Assembly: GCA_903900025.1 (NCBI GenBank)
Contig: CAIULN010000079.1
Coordinates: 1-64,000, forward strand
Length of the DNA stretch: 64,000 nt
Reading direction: 5' to 3'
From: an uncultured Methanomicrobiales archaeon
GTDB lineage: Archaea; Halobacteriota; Methanomicrobia; Methanomicrobiales; Methanospirillaceae
The translations under genes were made by a program, and so were the position numbers. Of the stretch, positions 34,396-42,902 are shown one piece after another. Within the stretch, counting starts at the first letter, position 1. Every line of letters begins with the position of its first letter. Below the pieces are notes generated by a model. That model did no database searches. It was given only the letters and a program-made list of their open reading frames with translations, and was not told the origin of the DNA.

Positions 34396-35285
34396 TAGTG
34401 GCCGGCGAAAAAAAAATGAAACAACACTTTTTTCCACATGAAAAAACTCAGGAAATGAGACCTTCGGCCGAGCCAGACCCCGCAATCAGGGGGCCATTCC
34501 AGACGGAACGTAAAAGTTCCGTGCCGAGGCTCCTGCTCATCCCGATTCTTCTGTACGCTGTCTGGGTACTGGAGACGTACCTGCTCGAAGGGAGTGTGGG
34601 CCTTTTTGGGCAATCCCAGCCCCTGTCATTTCTTCTTTACACGGTCTTTGCCAATTGTATTGTGGGAACGATCCTGCCGGTCATGTGTCTCCGGTCGGCC
34701 TTTTTGAGCGGAGCCGTGAACATGTTCCAGGCAGGATTCCGATCCCTGCAGCGCACGGTGCTTGCCTTTGGACTTACCGCGCTTTCCGGTTACCTGTACC
34801 TTGCCACGTTCACTCCGTCTGGCACACCCGCTGTTGCCTTGTTTAACACGTTTATGTTCATCGTTCCCGTAGCGGTTGCTCAAGTGATGATCTGCTGGGT
34901 GCTTATTGGCACCCATGTTCAGGCATATCTCCGGAAGGGCCGAACGGCCGTCTCAATAACCTTCGGGGTGGTGGTGACGGCTGTTCTTTTCGGGTTCTCC
35001 TTTGCTGCCCATAGTCCGCCGCTCAACCAGCCGGATCTCCTCCCCCTTCTCTGTGCCATTGGTGCAGGAGCAGCGCTGTTTTTCTTTGCAGTGCGGGATG
35101 TCTACGCATCAGTGATATTTGTCGCATGCTCCACCATACCTGTCGTGCTGCAGGGAATCGATCCGGTTTTTACCAGTGAATTCATACCATCGGTGTATGG
35201 AGCCGCGGCGCTCTCGCTGGTGTGCCTGACCGGCTGTCACCTGTACCTCCTCAGGAATTTCCGGACCATCAGGGTACCAGCGTAA
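34392..35285 (+). CDS. integral membrane protein of unknown function
   Basis: 297 residues from a GTG at 34392 overlapping the korB stop, or about 289 from the ATG at 34416. The first 45 residues are hydrophilic and Pro/Glu-rich; then seven or eight hydrophobic segments follow (for example RLLLIPILLYAVWVLETYLL and IVPVAVAQVMICWVLI). Not recognised. Position suggests cotranscription with korAB. Confidence 0.7.
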   Translation: MIVAGEKKMKQHFFPHEKTQEMRPSAEPDPAIRGPFQTERKSSVPRLLLIPILLYAVWVLETYLLEGSVGLFGQSQPLSFLLYTVFANCIVGTILPVMCLRSAFLSGAVNMFQAGFRSLQRTVLAFGLTALSGYLYLATFTPSGTPAVALFNTFMFIVPVAVAQVMICWVLIGTHVQAYLRKGRTAVSITFGVVVTAVLFGFSFAAHSPPLNQPDLLPLLCAIGAGAALFFFAVRDVYASVIFVACSTIPVVLQGIDPVFTSEFIPSVYGAAALSLVCLTGCHLYLLRNFRTIRVPA

Positions 35286-35379
35286 CTATCTCGTCTCTCA
35301 TCCGCAACCATACCTGATTTTTGGATCCGGTCCGGTGCAGCCGTGTGGAGGGGGATCATCCGATACCCTCCCCGTCCCC

Positions 35380-35709
35380 TTAACTCATCACTGGTCCGTA
35401 AGGACGGTATTCTTTTATGACGGTGTATTGCCGGTCCCCGCTCACGACACGGTCAAAACCCCGGTAATCAACGACATAGATGTGGCGGTCGATAAGCGAT
35501 GTCATATCGTTCTTTTTTGGCGCTATAAGGGGTGAGAGCCAGGAGAGCCCCTGCATATCGCCACGATGGTTCACGATATCTGCCATCCGGTTGCTCATGA
35601 GTTCGCGGAGGTCTTCTTCCAGGAGGAAAAATTCAGCGCCCGCAATGTCCAATACAAGCCCCCTGCCTGCCCTTTTTAAGATTCCGGCATGTGAGTAGGT
35701 TTCACCCAT
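35380..35709 (-). CDS. hypothetical protein
   Basis: About 109 residues from the ATG at 35709, with GAGGA 5 nt upstream. An alpha/beta soluble protein: LVLDIAGAEFFLLEEDLREL, then IDRHIYVVDYRGFDRVV and a Tyr-rich end. No motif or membrane segment recognised. Monocistronic, between the membrane gene and the lipoprotein pair. Confidence 0.6.
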   Translation of the reverse strand: MGETYSHAGILKRAGRGLVLDIAGAEFFLLEEDLRELMSNRMADIVNHRGDMQGLSWLSPLIAPKKNDMTSLIDRHIYVVDYRGFDRVVSGDRQYTVIKEYRPYGPVMS

Positions 35710-35959
35710 TGCTTTCCTCATGGAGTCACCACATACCAGATCCCGTGCAACTATGTAAAGGTGGCGTCAGACGCGTTAATGCGGCGTATTTGACAAACAG
35801 ATGAATTTTATTGGATTTCCCGGGCAGCGTAATATTATATTTTTTACCAGTCTTACAAAATGATTAACGCACCGGCAAACCAGTCACACGCATCAATTCC
35901 CGGCAGATCGGGTGATGGCTTTCGGTATGATTATATGAACATAAAAATATGGATGATGT

Positions 35960-37204
35960 ATGCGGAAAAAGGCAGGATTCTGGTTTTTTGTGGCAGGATT
36001 GGTGGTGCTTGCGGTCCTTTTTTCCGGGTGTTTTGGTGGAGTACCTCCGGCGACTCCGGTTCCAACCCCTACGACTGTCGGTGCAAAATTTGTTGCAGGC
36101 GATATCATTGCCAAGACAGCATCATCGACAGATACCTTCTGGCTGATTGTAAAATATGATGCAAAAACCGATATGTATGAACGTTCCCTTGCTTATAAAA
36201 AATCTCAGGCAACGTGGTACCGGAAGGACGATAAGACAGAATTATCTGACCGCTCCGTGACAGAGAGGATATATCCTGCAAAAGTAGCCCATGTAAGCTC
36301 GCTTTTGGAAGTTCCTGTTCTGACATATTCAGTGACTGAGGCACCAACGACAGCACCGATAAAAAAGATAACAACCGCGGCAATCCGGGCACCTACTGTG
36401 ACGGGCATCACACCTAATTCCGGGATGGCAGGAACGACGGTCTCTATCAACACGTTGTCCGGGACAAATTTCCAGTCGGGCGCAACAGTACAATTTGCAA
36501 AGGGGACATCAACCATCTCAGGAACAAGTGTCACGACCCGTTCGGCATCAAACATCACTTGCCAGTTTGTGATACCTGTCAGCGCCTTATCAGGCACCTG
36601 GAAACTTACCGTTACCAACCCTGACGGCCAGGCGGGGACGCTGAACAATGCATTTACCATTACCAATACGACGGCCACAACCGCAGCACTCCCGGCACCT
36701 GCTGTGACGGGCATCACACCAAACTCTGGCAATATCGGTACAACAGTGAACATTACTGGCATCACCGGTACCAATTTTCGCACAGGTACCGGAGTCAGGC
36801 TGGTGCGGGGGACATCGTATATTACCGGATCCAGTGTCAATGCTGTTTCTGCTTCCAGTATCAGGTGCGTTTTTGTCATCCCGTCATATGCAGAAGCGGG
36901 TGCATGGAATGTGACGGTGACTAATCCCGACGGGCAATCCGGGAAGCTGATCAATGGTTTCACTGTCATAAATACCACTGCCACGACGCAACCGACTCCA
37001 ACAGGAACGACTGCCCCGACAACAACAGAAACAACAGTAACAACAACAACAACGACGCAACCGACAACAACAGAAACGACTGCCCCGACAACAACAGAAA
37101 CGACTGCCCCGACAACAACAGAAACAACAGTAACAACAACAACAACGACGCAACCGACAACAACAGGAACGACTGCTCCAACAACAACCGAGACGACACC
37201 CTAA
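35960..37204 (+). CDS. IPT/TIG-domain lipoprotein with Thr-rich stalk
   Basis: 414 residues. A signal peptide with lipobox-like VLFSGC gives a probable lipid-anchored surface protein. Residues about 40-110 form an N-terminal domain (FVAGDIIAKTASSTDTFWLI, then a K-x-D-x-Y-E-R motif) shared with the next gene. Two IPT/TIG immunoglobulin-like domains follow (about 140-225 and 230-320), each with ITPNSG and VTNPDGQ motifs. The last 90 residues are Thr-rich repeats, a likely O-glycosylated stalk. An adhesion or cell-surface role is plausible. Confidence 0.88.
   Translation: MRKKAGFWFFVAGLVVLAVLFSGCFGGVPPATPVPTPTTVGAKFVAGDIIAKTASSTDTFWLIVKYDAKTDMYERSLAYKKSQATWYRKDDKTELSDRSVTERIYPAKVAHVSSLLEVPVLTYSVTEAPTTAPIKKITTAAIRAPTVTGITPNSGMAGTTVSINTLSGTNFQSGATVQFAKGTSTISGTSVTTRSASNITCQFVIPVSALSGTWKLTVTNPDGQAGTLNNAFTITNTTATTAALPAPAVTGITPNSGNIGTTVNITGITGTNFRTGTGVRLVRGTSYITGSSVNAVSASSIRCVFVIPSYAEAGAWNVTVTNPDGQSGKLINGFTVINTTATTQPTPTGTTAPTTTETTVTTTTTTQPTTTETTAPTTTETTAPTTTETTVTTTTTTQPTTTGTTAPTTTETTP
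37015..37195 (+). repeat. 93-nt in-frame tandem repeat (Thr-rich)
   Basis: A unit of 93 nt (31 codons), rich in ACA/ACG, is repeated nearly exactly about twice (the motif ACAACAGTAA recurs with period 93), together with shorter ETTAPTTT-encoding repeats. It lies at the 3' end of the TIG lipoprotein and could vary in copy number by slippage. Confidence 0.7.
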
Positions 37205-37314
37205 AATTAACCCATCTTTTTCGATAATGTATAACCCGCCGACCCAAATTCGTACCTATTATTAAACACAAAATAATTATGGGAATCAGAGAAATGGATT
37301 ACATGGTGTTCTGA

Positions 37315-38298
37315 ATGAGATATCCCCTCCTTATCGTAGGTATTCTGATCATCGCAGTACTCATCGCGGGTTGTTCTGACCAGTCCGGTTCCGGCACCAC
37401 CACCCCGGTTCCGACAACGATCGCAGTCCAGCCAAAATTTGTTGCCGGTGATATTATTGCAAAGACCGCAGCGTCAACGGATACTTTCTGGCTGATTGTG
37501 AAATACGATACAAAGACCGATAAGTATGAACGGGCCCTGGTCTTCAAGTCGTTGCAACAGACCTGGTTCCGCAAGGACAACAGGAGCGAGACTGCCGAAC
37601 GTATCCTGACCGAGAAGATTTATACCGCGAAGGTATTCCATGCCGACTCCGTTTCAGCGATCCCTTCTATAACTCCTACACCAACGACAACTGTCACAAC
37701 GAAACCATCAGGCCCGGCTCCGTATGTTTCAGGCATAACGCCGAATTTTGGCACGACCGGGTTAAGTGTCAGTATTACAAATATCGCGGGCAGGAACTTC
37801 CAGTCAGGCGTAACGGTGAAATTGATCGATGCTATGGGCATGTCGATTACCGCCACCAATGTTCTTGCGACTGATACCAAGATCACCTGCATTATTAACC
37901 TGAACAGGGCTTCTGCGGGTAAAGGCGATATCGTTGTCACCAATCCCGACGGGCAATCTGCGACCCTCACTGATGGTTTCACGATTCAAGAACCCGGACC
38001 GGGGATTTCCAGCATCGATCCAAATGAAGGGAATGCGGGGGATGATAACCTCCCAGTCACAATCACCGGGAATAATTTCCCTGTACTCCCAAAAATCGTC
38101 AGGGTCTGGTTAACCAAACAGAATACGGGAAATATCGATTGCGTAAGCCCCCAATCATCTTTAACTCAAATCACCTGTACACTGGTAATTCCGAGAGGTG
38201 CGCCTGTCGGAAAATGGAACCTGATGGTGAGAAATGTGTACGATAACCTGAATGTAACAGCATTAAACATATTCACCATCAACAATGCTACGTCATAA
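37315..38298 (+). CDS. paralogous IPT/TIG-domain lipoprotein
   Basis: 327 residues. Signal peptide with lipobox-like VLIAGC. The N-terminal domain (FVAGDIIAKTAASTDTFWLI, then KYDTKTDKYERAL) is nearly identical to that of the preceding gene, showing a tandem duplication. Two TIG-like domains follow (VSGITPNFG and SSIDPNEG), without the Thr-rich stalk. Tandem paralogues with different C-termini suggest surface diversification. Confidence 0.85.
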   Translation: MRYPLLIVGILIIAVLIAGCSDQSGSGTTTPVPTTIAVQPKFVAGDIIAKTAASTDTFWLIVKYDTKTDKYERALVFKSLQQTWFRKDNRSETAERILTEKIYTAKVFHADSVSAIPSITPTPTTTVTTKPSGPAPYVSGITPNFGTTGLSVSITNIAGRNFQSGVTVKLIDAMGMSITATNVLATDTKITCIINLNRASAGKGDIVVTNPDGQSATLTDGFTIQEPGPGISSIDPNEGNAGDDNLPVTITGNNFPVLPKIVRVWLTKQNTGNIDCVSPQSSLTQITCTLVIPRGAPVGKWNLMVRNVYDNLNVTALNIFTINNATS

Positions 38299-38362
38299 TT
38301 CTGATACCCCCTTTTTAATGCCACAAACTTTTTTCTGGTTCTGATCTCCAGAGTTATTGGCA

Positions 38363-38962
38363 ATGCTCGATCTCTCTGTATCATCGGGACTTTTTGAATG
38401 GGTCATCCTTCCGGCGCTCATTTTTTGTGCCCGCATCTGCGATGTGAGCCTGGGGACGATCCGCGTGATCTTCATCTCAAAGGGAATCAAATATCTCGCT
38501 CCCGCGATCGGGTTTTTTGAAGTGATCATCTGGCTCCTTGCGATTGGTCAGGTGATGAACAACCTGACAAACATCGCCTCCTACATCGCGTACGGGGGCG
38601 GTTTTGCCGCCGGGACATTTATCGGAATGCTGATCGAGGAGAAGATCTCGCTGGGTCTCACCGGCGTGAGGATCATCACCAGCGATGACCCGGCCCGGCT
38701 GGTACAATACCTGCGCTCGCAGAATTATGGTGTCACGTGCGTTGACGGTCAGGGGGCGAACGGGCGGGTGAAGATGGTCTTTTCCATCATCCGCCGTCAG
38801 AACCTTCCTGACGTGGTCGATGTGATCCGGAGATTCAACCCGGGCGCATTCTATTCAGTCGAGGATGTAAAATCCGTATCTGAAGGGGTATTTCCTGAGG
38901 AACGCCGCAGGTTTTCCATCCCGTATTCCGAGGCGCTTCGGTATTTCAGGAAGGGTAAATAA
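38363..38962 (+). CDS. UPF0316/DUF2179 membrane protein
   Basis: About 199 residues from the ATG at 38363. Three N-terminal membrane helices (LFEWVILPALIFCARICDVS; APAIGFFEVIIWLLAIGQVM; IASYIAYGGGFAAGTFIGML) are followed by a cytoplasmic DUF2179 domain (LVQYLRSQNYGVTCVDGQGA; FSIIRRQNLPDVVDVIRRFN). Architecture and length match UPF0316 proteins of unknown function. It stands alone. Confidence 0.88.
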   Translation: MLDLSVSSGLFEWVILPALIFCARICDVSLGTIRVIFISKGIKYLAPAIGFFEVIIWLLAIGQVMNNLTNIASYIAYGGGFAAGTFIGMLIEEKISLGLTGVRIITSDDPARLVQYLRSQNYGVTCVDGQGANGRVKMVFSIIRRQNLPDVVDVIRRFNPGAFYSVEDVKSVSEGVFPEERRRFSIPYSEALRYFRKGK

Positions 38963-39074
38963 ATCCGGGATTTTCAGGACCGGCCGGGTACTGTGCCCAT
39001 GGTTTTTGTGCACCATCGAAATGATTATCTTACTCTCCCCATGTAATCTCTAAACGAATTTTTGGAAGGATTTC

Positions 39075-39233
39075 ATGGACCGATACAAGTGTACAATCTG
39101 CGGGCATGTCTATGACCCGGACATTGGTGAACGGCTGCAGAATCTTCCGGCAGGGATTGCGTTTGAAAACCTGCCGCCGGACTGGCAATGCCCGGTCTGC
39201 TGTGCGTGCAAAGATGATTTCCGGAAGGTGTGA
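39075..39233 (+). CDS. rubredoxin
   Basis: 52 residues, start at 39075 with GGAAGGA upstream. Two iron-ligand pairs, CTICG near the N-terminus and CPVCC near the C-terminus, flank the aromatic core (Y-D-P-D and the PPDWQCP stretch). The second motif has Cys where the family usually has Gly. It probably feeds electrons to FprA or desulfoferrodoxin, whose genes follow 11 and 1,210 nt downstream. Confidence 0.92.
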   Translation: MDRYKCTICGHVYDPDIGERLQNLPAGIAFENLPPDWQCPVCCACKDDFRKV

Positions 39234-39244
39234 GGGGAATCGTT

Positions 39245-40429
39245 ATGGTTGCACGCGAGGTTTGCCGTGACGTATTCTGGGTGGGCGCACTTGACTGGGA
39301 CCGGCGGCTCTTTGATGAGTTGATCCCGCTTCCCCAGGGTACCAGCTACAATGCCTATCTTATCAGGGGGAGCGAAAAAACCGCACTGATCGATACCGTT
39401 GACCCGACCAAGGAGTATGAGCTGATCAGCAACCTGGTCAAACTCGGCGTGGAAACGATCGATTACATCATCGTCAACCATGCCGAGCAGGACCATGCGG
39501 GATCCCTCCCGATGATGCTCGAGTTCTTCCCCACCGCTCAAATCGTCACGAATGAGAAGTGCCGGGACCTCCTCATCGCGCTCCTCCACATCCCTCCCGA
39601 AAGGTTCAGGGTCATCAAAGACCGCGAGACCCTGTCCCTTGGTGACCGGACCCTTGAGTTCCTCCTGACCCCGTGGACGCACTGGCCCGAGACCCAAGTC
39701 ACCTTCCTGCGGGAGGACCGGATCCTGTTTCCCTGTGACCTCTTCGGTTCGCATATTGCCACAAGCGACCTGTTCATGCGGGATGAGCGGGCAACATACC
39801 TCGCAGCAAAGCGATACTATGCTGAGATCATGATGCCATTCCGTGCAAGCATCAGGGGGCATCTCGGGAAGGTGAACGCCCTGTCTGTTGCCATGATCGC
39901 CCCCAGCCATGGCCCGGTCTACCAAAATCCCCTCTTTATTCTCGATGCGTATGCGGACTGGACGTCCGATGCCGTCAAAAACGAGGTTGTAATCCCCTAC
40001 AGTTCGATGCATGGCAGCACCCAGAAGATGGTCGAGTATCTTGTCGATGCGCTGCTTGCGCGGGGTATCACGGTACAACCGTTCAACCTTTCCAAAACCG
40101 ACGTGGGCGAGCTTGCGATGGCGCTCGTTGACCCCGCGACCGTCGTCATCGCAACGCCGACCGTCCTCTTTGGTCCCCACCCGCAGGTCGTGTATGCCAC
40201 GTACCTTGCCAACCTCCTCAAACCCAAGGTGAGGTTTGCCTCCGTGATCGGCTCGTACGGCTGGGGAGGCAAGGCGGTCGAGACGATTGTAAAGATGCTG
40301 GACCACCTGAAGGTGGAGGTGCTTGAACCGGTGATGGTACGGGGGTTGCCCGATGAAGCCGCAATGCGGGGGCTTGACCGGCTTGCGGACGATATCTTAA
40401 AGAAACATCAGGAGATCAGGATCACATAA
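39245..40429 (+). CDS. fprA: F420H2 oxidase, FprA-type A-type flavoprotein
   Basis: About 394 residues from the ATG at 39245, with GGGGA 7 nt upstream. The N-terminal beta-lactamase-like domain carries the diiron ligands in NHAEQDHAGSLPMML and WTHWPETQ, and a GSHIATSDLF block. The C-terminal flavodoxin domain begins near residue 250 with IPYSSMHGSTQKMVEYL, followed by GPHPQVVYATYL and GSYGWGGKAVE. In methanogens this enzyme reduces O2 to water with F420H2. It forms an oxygen-defence operon with rubredoxin and desulfoferrodoxin. Confidence 0.93.
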   Translation: MVAREVCRDVFWVGALDWDRRLFDELIPLPQGTSYNAYLIRGSEKTALIDTVDPTKEYELISNLVKLGVETIDYIIVNHAEQDHAGSLPMMLEFFPTAQIVTNEKCRDLLIALLHIPPERFRVIKDRETLSLGDRTLEFLLTPWTHWPETQVTFLREDRILFPCDLFGSHIATSDLFMRDERATYLAAKRYYAEIMMPFRASIRGHLGKVNALSVAMIAPSHGPVYQNPLFILDAYADWTSDAVKNEVVIPYSSMHGSTQKMVEYLVDALLARGITVQPFNLSKTDVGELAMALVDPATVVIATPTVLFGPHPQVVYATYLANLLKPKVRFASVIGSYGWGGKAVETIVKMLDHLKVEVLEPVMVRGLPDEAAMRGLDRLADDILKKHQEIRIT

Positions 40430-40443
40430 CCGGAGGATACTGT

Positions 40444-40824
40444 ATGACAAAACTGTTTGAAGTATACAAGTGTGACGTCTGCGGAAACATTGTAAAAATC
40501 GTCCATGCATCGGGCGGCACGCTGGTGTGCTGCGGCAAGCCGATGACACTCCAGCAGGAGAAGACCGCAGACCAGGGCAAGGAGAAGCATGTACCAATCA
40601 TCGAGATGTCGGCAACCGGGATCCTTGTGAAGGTCGGGTCCGTCCCACACCCGATGGAGGAGAAGCACTTCATTGAGTGGATTGAGGTGCGCAGCGGGAA
40701 TGCGGTATACATAAAGGGACTGAAAGCCGGCGAGAGGCCGGAAGCGGAGTTCTGCATTCCGGACGCCAATGCAAAAGCCCGGGCGTACTGCAACGTCCAC
40801 GGGCTCTGGACCAACAGGCCCTGA
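40444..40824 (+). CDS. dfx: desulfoferrodoxin (superoxide reductase)
   Basis: 126 residues, two iron centres. N-terminal desulforedoxin-like site with Cys in YKCDVCGN and LVCCGKPM. The catalytic Fe(His)4-Cys site uses His in KHVPIIE, VPHPMEEKHFIEW, and the C-terminal YCNVHGLW. It reduces superoxide to peroxide using rubredoxin electrons. It is the last gene of the rubredoxin-fprA-dfx operon and is followed by a T-run. Confidence 0.94.
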   Translation: MTKLFEVYKCDVCGNIVKIVHASGGTLVCCGKPMTLQQEKTADQGKEKHVPIIEMSATGILVKVGSVPHPMEEKHFIEWIEVRSGNAVYIKGLKAGERPEAEFCIPDANAKARAYCNVHGLWTNRP

Positions 40825-40835
40825 CCGCCTCATTC

Positions 40836-40843
40836 TTTTTTTT
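40836..40843 (+). terminator. T-run terminator after desulfoferrodoxin
   Basis: Eight consecutive T residues 12 nt after the dfx stop, a typical archaeal terminator. Confidence 0.5.
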
Positions 40844-40988
40844 ATTCAGGCACACCATCCCGGAGTACAAGAAGCTCCCCTTGTTCAAGGAAGAGGGCGG
40901 CGTATCCCCAGATGACCAGCCCGGACCCACGGGCACGTACGACCTCGCCGTCATAATTGCCTGTCGGCGCTGACCTGAATGAATGCAT
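40842..40988 (-). CDS. possible small protein, convergent to dfx
   Basis: A 48-residue reading frame from the ATG at 40988, in the gap between dfx and the nitrogenase-like cassette. It reads like a real protein (GNYDGEVVRARGSGLVIWGY, then LEQGELLVLRDGVPE), with codon use like the neighbours. No clear ribosome site. Not recognised. Confidence 0.35.
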   Translation of the reverse strand: MHSFRSAPTGNYDGEVVRARGSGLVIWGYAALFLEQGELLVLRDGVPE

Positions 40989-41083
40989 GTGCCATCAAAT
41001 ACGAGGTAGCAGGAGAAGGTACGCAATTTTTTTTGGGTTAACATCAGGAGATCTAATATAAATTGCCCGCCAAAAGGATCATG

Positions 41084-41896
41084 ATGAAACAGATCGCCCT
41101 GTATGGCAAGGGAGGGATCGGGAAATCAACGACCTCGGCGAACCTTTCCGCAGCGCTCTCCATGCAGGGCCTTGACGTCCTCCAGATCGGGTGTGACCCA
41201 AAAAGGGACAGCACCCGGATGCTGATGCACGGCAGTTTTATCCCGACCGTGATGGACCTGGTCCGCGAACGCGGCGATGCACAGGTCACCCGCGAGGATA
41301 TTGTCCATTCAGGGTTCAATGGTGTCCGCTGCGTTGAAGCAGGGGGCCCGGAACCCGGTGTCGGGTGCGCCGGGAGAGGGATTATCGCCACGTTCCAGCT
41401 GCTGGAAAAATTCGGGGCGCTCTCCGGGGATGTGATCGTGTACGACGTGCTGGGCGACGTGGTCTGCGGGGGGTTTGCCATGCCGATGCGGGAAGGCTAT
41501 GCGCAGGAGGTCTACCTTGTCACGTCCGGCGAGATCATGTCGCTCTATGCGGCAAACAACATCTGCAAGGCGATCAGGCGCCTCTCGCAGCGCTCAAAGA
41601 GCACCTGCCGTCTCGCAGGCGTCATCTGCAATGCCAAGAACATGCCCCGCGAGGACGAGCTGGTCGGGGAATTTGCGCGCCGGGTCAACAGCAGGCTCGT
41701 CCAGTATATCCCCCGTGACCGGTGTGTACAGGTCGCAGAGATGCACAAGCAGACCGTGATTGAGTATGCCCCGGATTCCGAACAGGCGGAGCGTTACCGG
41801 ACACTTGCGCTGCGGGTGATGGAGAATTCGGCATTCACCATCCCGACGCCCCTTGATATCAATGAGCTCGAATCCCTTGCCCTCGAATACTTCTAG
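41084..41896 (+). CDS. nitrogenase iron-protein-like reductase (NifH-like)
   Basis: About 270 residues from the ATG at 41084; AAGGA lies 5 nt upstream (41081 also possible). Walker [20 protein letters not shown], switch region, [12 protein letters not shown] with the first cluster Cys, and [15 protein letters not shown] with the second. These are the two cysteines that bind the [4Fe-4S] cluster at the NifH dimer interface. It should pass electrons with ATP hydrolysis to the NifD/K-like pair encoded immediately downstream. Similar proteins include CfbC (F430 synthesis), ChlL and NifH; the partner genes here argue against CfbC. Confidence 0.88.
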   Translation: MKQIALYGKGGIGKSTTSANLSAALSMQGLDVLQIGCDPKRDSTRMLMHGSFIPTVMDLVRERGDAQVTREDIVHSGFNGVRCVEAGGPEPGVGCAGRGIIATFQLLEKFGALSGDVIVYDVLGDVVCGGFAMPMREGYAQEVYLVTSGEIMSLYAANNICKAIRRLSQRSKSTCRLAGVICNAKNMPREDELVGEFARRVNSRLVQYIPRDRCVQVAEMHKQTVIEYAPDSEQAERYRTLALRVMENSAFTIPTPLDINELESLALEYF

Positions 41897-42902
41897 GTTT
41901 GAAGGGTGCACGCTCACCGGGGCGCTCTCCATTACGACCTCTGTCACCGGCAGCGTCAGCATCGTACATGGCCCTTCGGGCTGCGCCCACCATAACTTCT
42001 CGCTTCTCCACGCCACGGCACTCGAACATGACGGGGTTGATGCCCCATCGATTATATCAAGTTGCCTTTCGGAAAACGAGATCATTTTCGGGGGCGAGGC
42101 GGCGCTGGAACGGGCGCTTGCCCGTGCTGCATCCCTCAACCCTGCCTGTATTTTTGTTCTTTCGACCTGCATTGCAGAAACGATCGGGGATGATGCCGGG
42201 GCAGTCTGCCGGGTGGACTGGGGCGTCCCGGTCATCCCTGTCCAGACCGGAGGATTTCTCGGGGGCGTCTTTGACAAGGGCGTGAACAATGCCCTCTGCA
42301 CGATCGCCGACACCGCAGCTCCTTCCACCAGACAAGGCACCGTCAACATCATCGGAGAAAAAAATCTCGAGTACGAAGTGGAAGAGAACCATGCAGAGCT
42401 ATCCCGCCTGCTCTCGGCGCTCGGGCTTTCTGTAAACATCCGGTTTGTGCACCACGTATCACCCGATGAGATTGCGGTGCTGGGCAGGGCATCGCTGAAC
42501 GTGCTGCGGGACGAGGGGCAAAACCCTGTCGGGGATCACCTTCGTGCACGGTTCGGGACGGCATACCTCCCCTCATTTCCCTCAGGGCTCTTTTGCACGC
42601 TCCAGTTTTTAAAAAATGTGGCAGCAGTCTGCGGGGTACCTTCGCACCCTGCGGTCACCATGGAACAGGCGGTGCAGGAAGAAGTGCTGGCTGAATTTTC
42701 CGACCTCGCCCATACCCGCATCGCACTGAACGGTGCGGGCCTGGCTGGATCTTCGTGTGGGATCGCACGCGAGGTGGCCGGGGCGCTCACCATGAAGGTC
42801 TCTCCCCGCGGCTGTCGCGTTCCGCTTCCCGTATCACCGCCGGTCGGCACCGCGGGGATACGCAGGATGCTCCACCGCTGGAGGCGGATGATCAATGCCT
42901 GA
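41862..42902 (+). CDS. nitrogenase component-1-like subunit (NifD-like)
   Basis: About 346 residues from the ATG at 41862, inside the end of the NifH-like gene. Three Cys (16, 41 and 103: FEGC, HGPSGC, LSTC) follow the order and spacing of the NifD P-cluster ligands (25 and 62 residues apart here, 26 and 66 in NifD). [15 protein letters not shown] and [11 protein letters not shown] match the NifD/NifE pattern. The C-terminal half is short, and I see no equivalent of the FeMo-cofactor Cys/His ligands. It should form a heteromer with the next gene product. Substrate unknown. Confidence 0.85.
   Translation: MSSNPLPSNTSRFEGCTLTGALSITTSVTGSVSIVHGPSGCAHHNFSLLHATALEHDGVDAPSIISSCLSENEIIFGGEAALERALARAASLNPACIFVLSTCIAETIGDDAGAVCRVDWGVPVIPVQTGGFLGGVFDKGVNNALCTIADTAAPSTRQGTVNIIGEKNLEYEVEENHAELSRLLSALGLSVNIRFVHHVSPDEIAVLGRASLNVLRDEGQNPVGDHLRARFGTAYLPSFPSGLFCTLQFLKNVAAVCGVPSHPAVTMEQAVQEEVLAEFSDLAHTRIALNGAGLAGSSCGIAREVAGALTMKVSPRGCRVPLPVSPPVGTAGIRRMLHRWRRMINA

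Noticed and set aside
39110-40306. Long minus-strand reading frame opposite fprA
   Set aside because: It is an antisense shadow created by codon bias; the plus strand holds a complete FprA with all metal ligands.
41084-42902. Calling the NifH/NifD-like genes cfbC and cfbD
   Set aside because: CfbD is a single homodimeric component-1 protein, whereas two component-1 genes follow the reductase here, each with three P-cluster-like cysteines. The NifH-like protein alone could not exclude CfbC, so no symbol was given.
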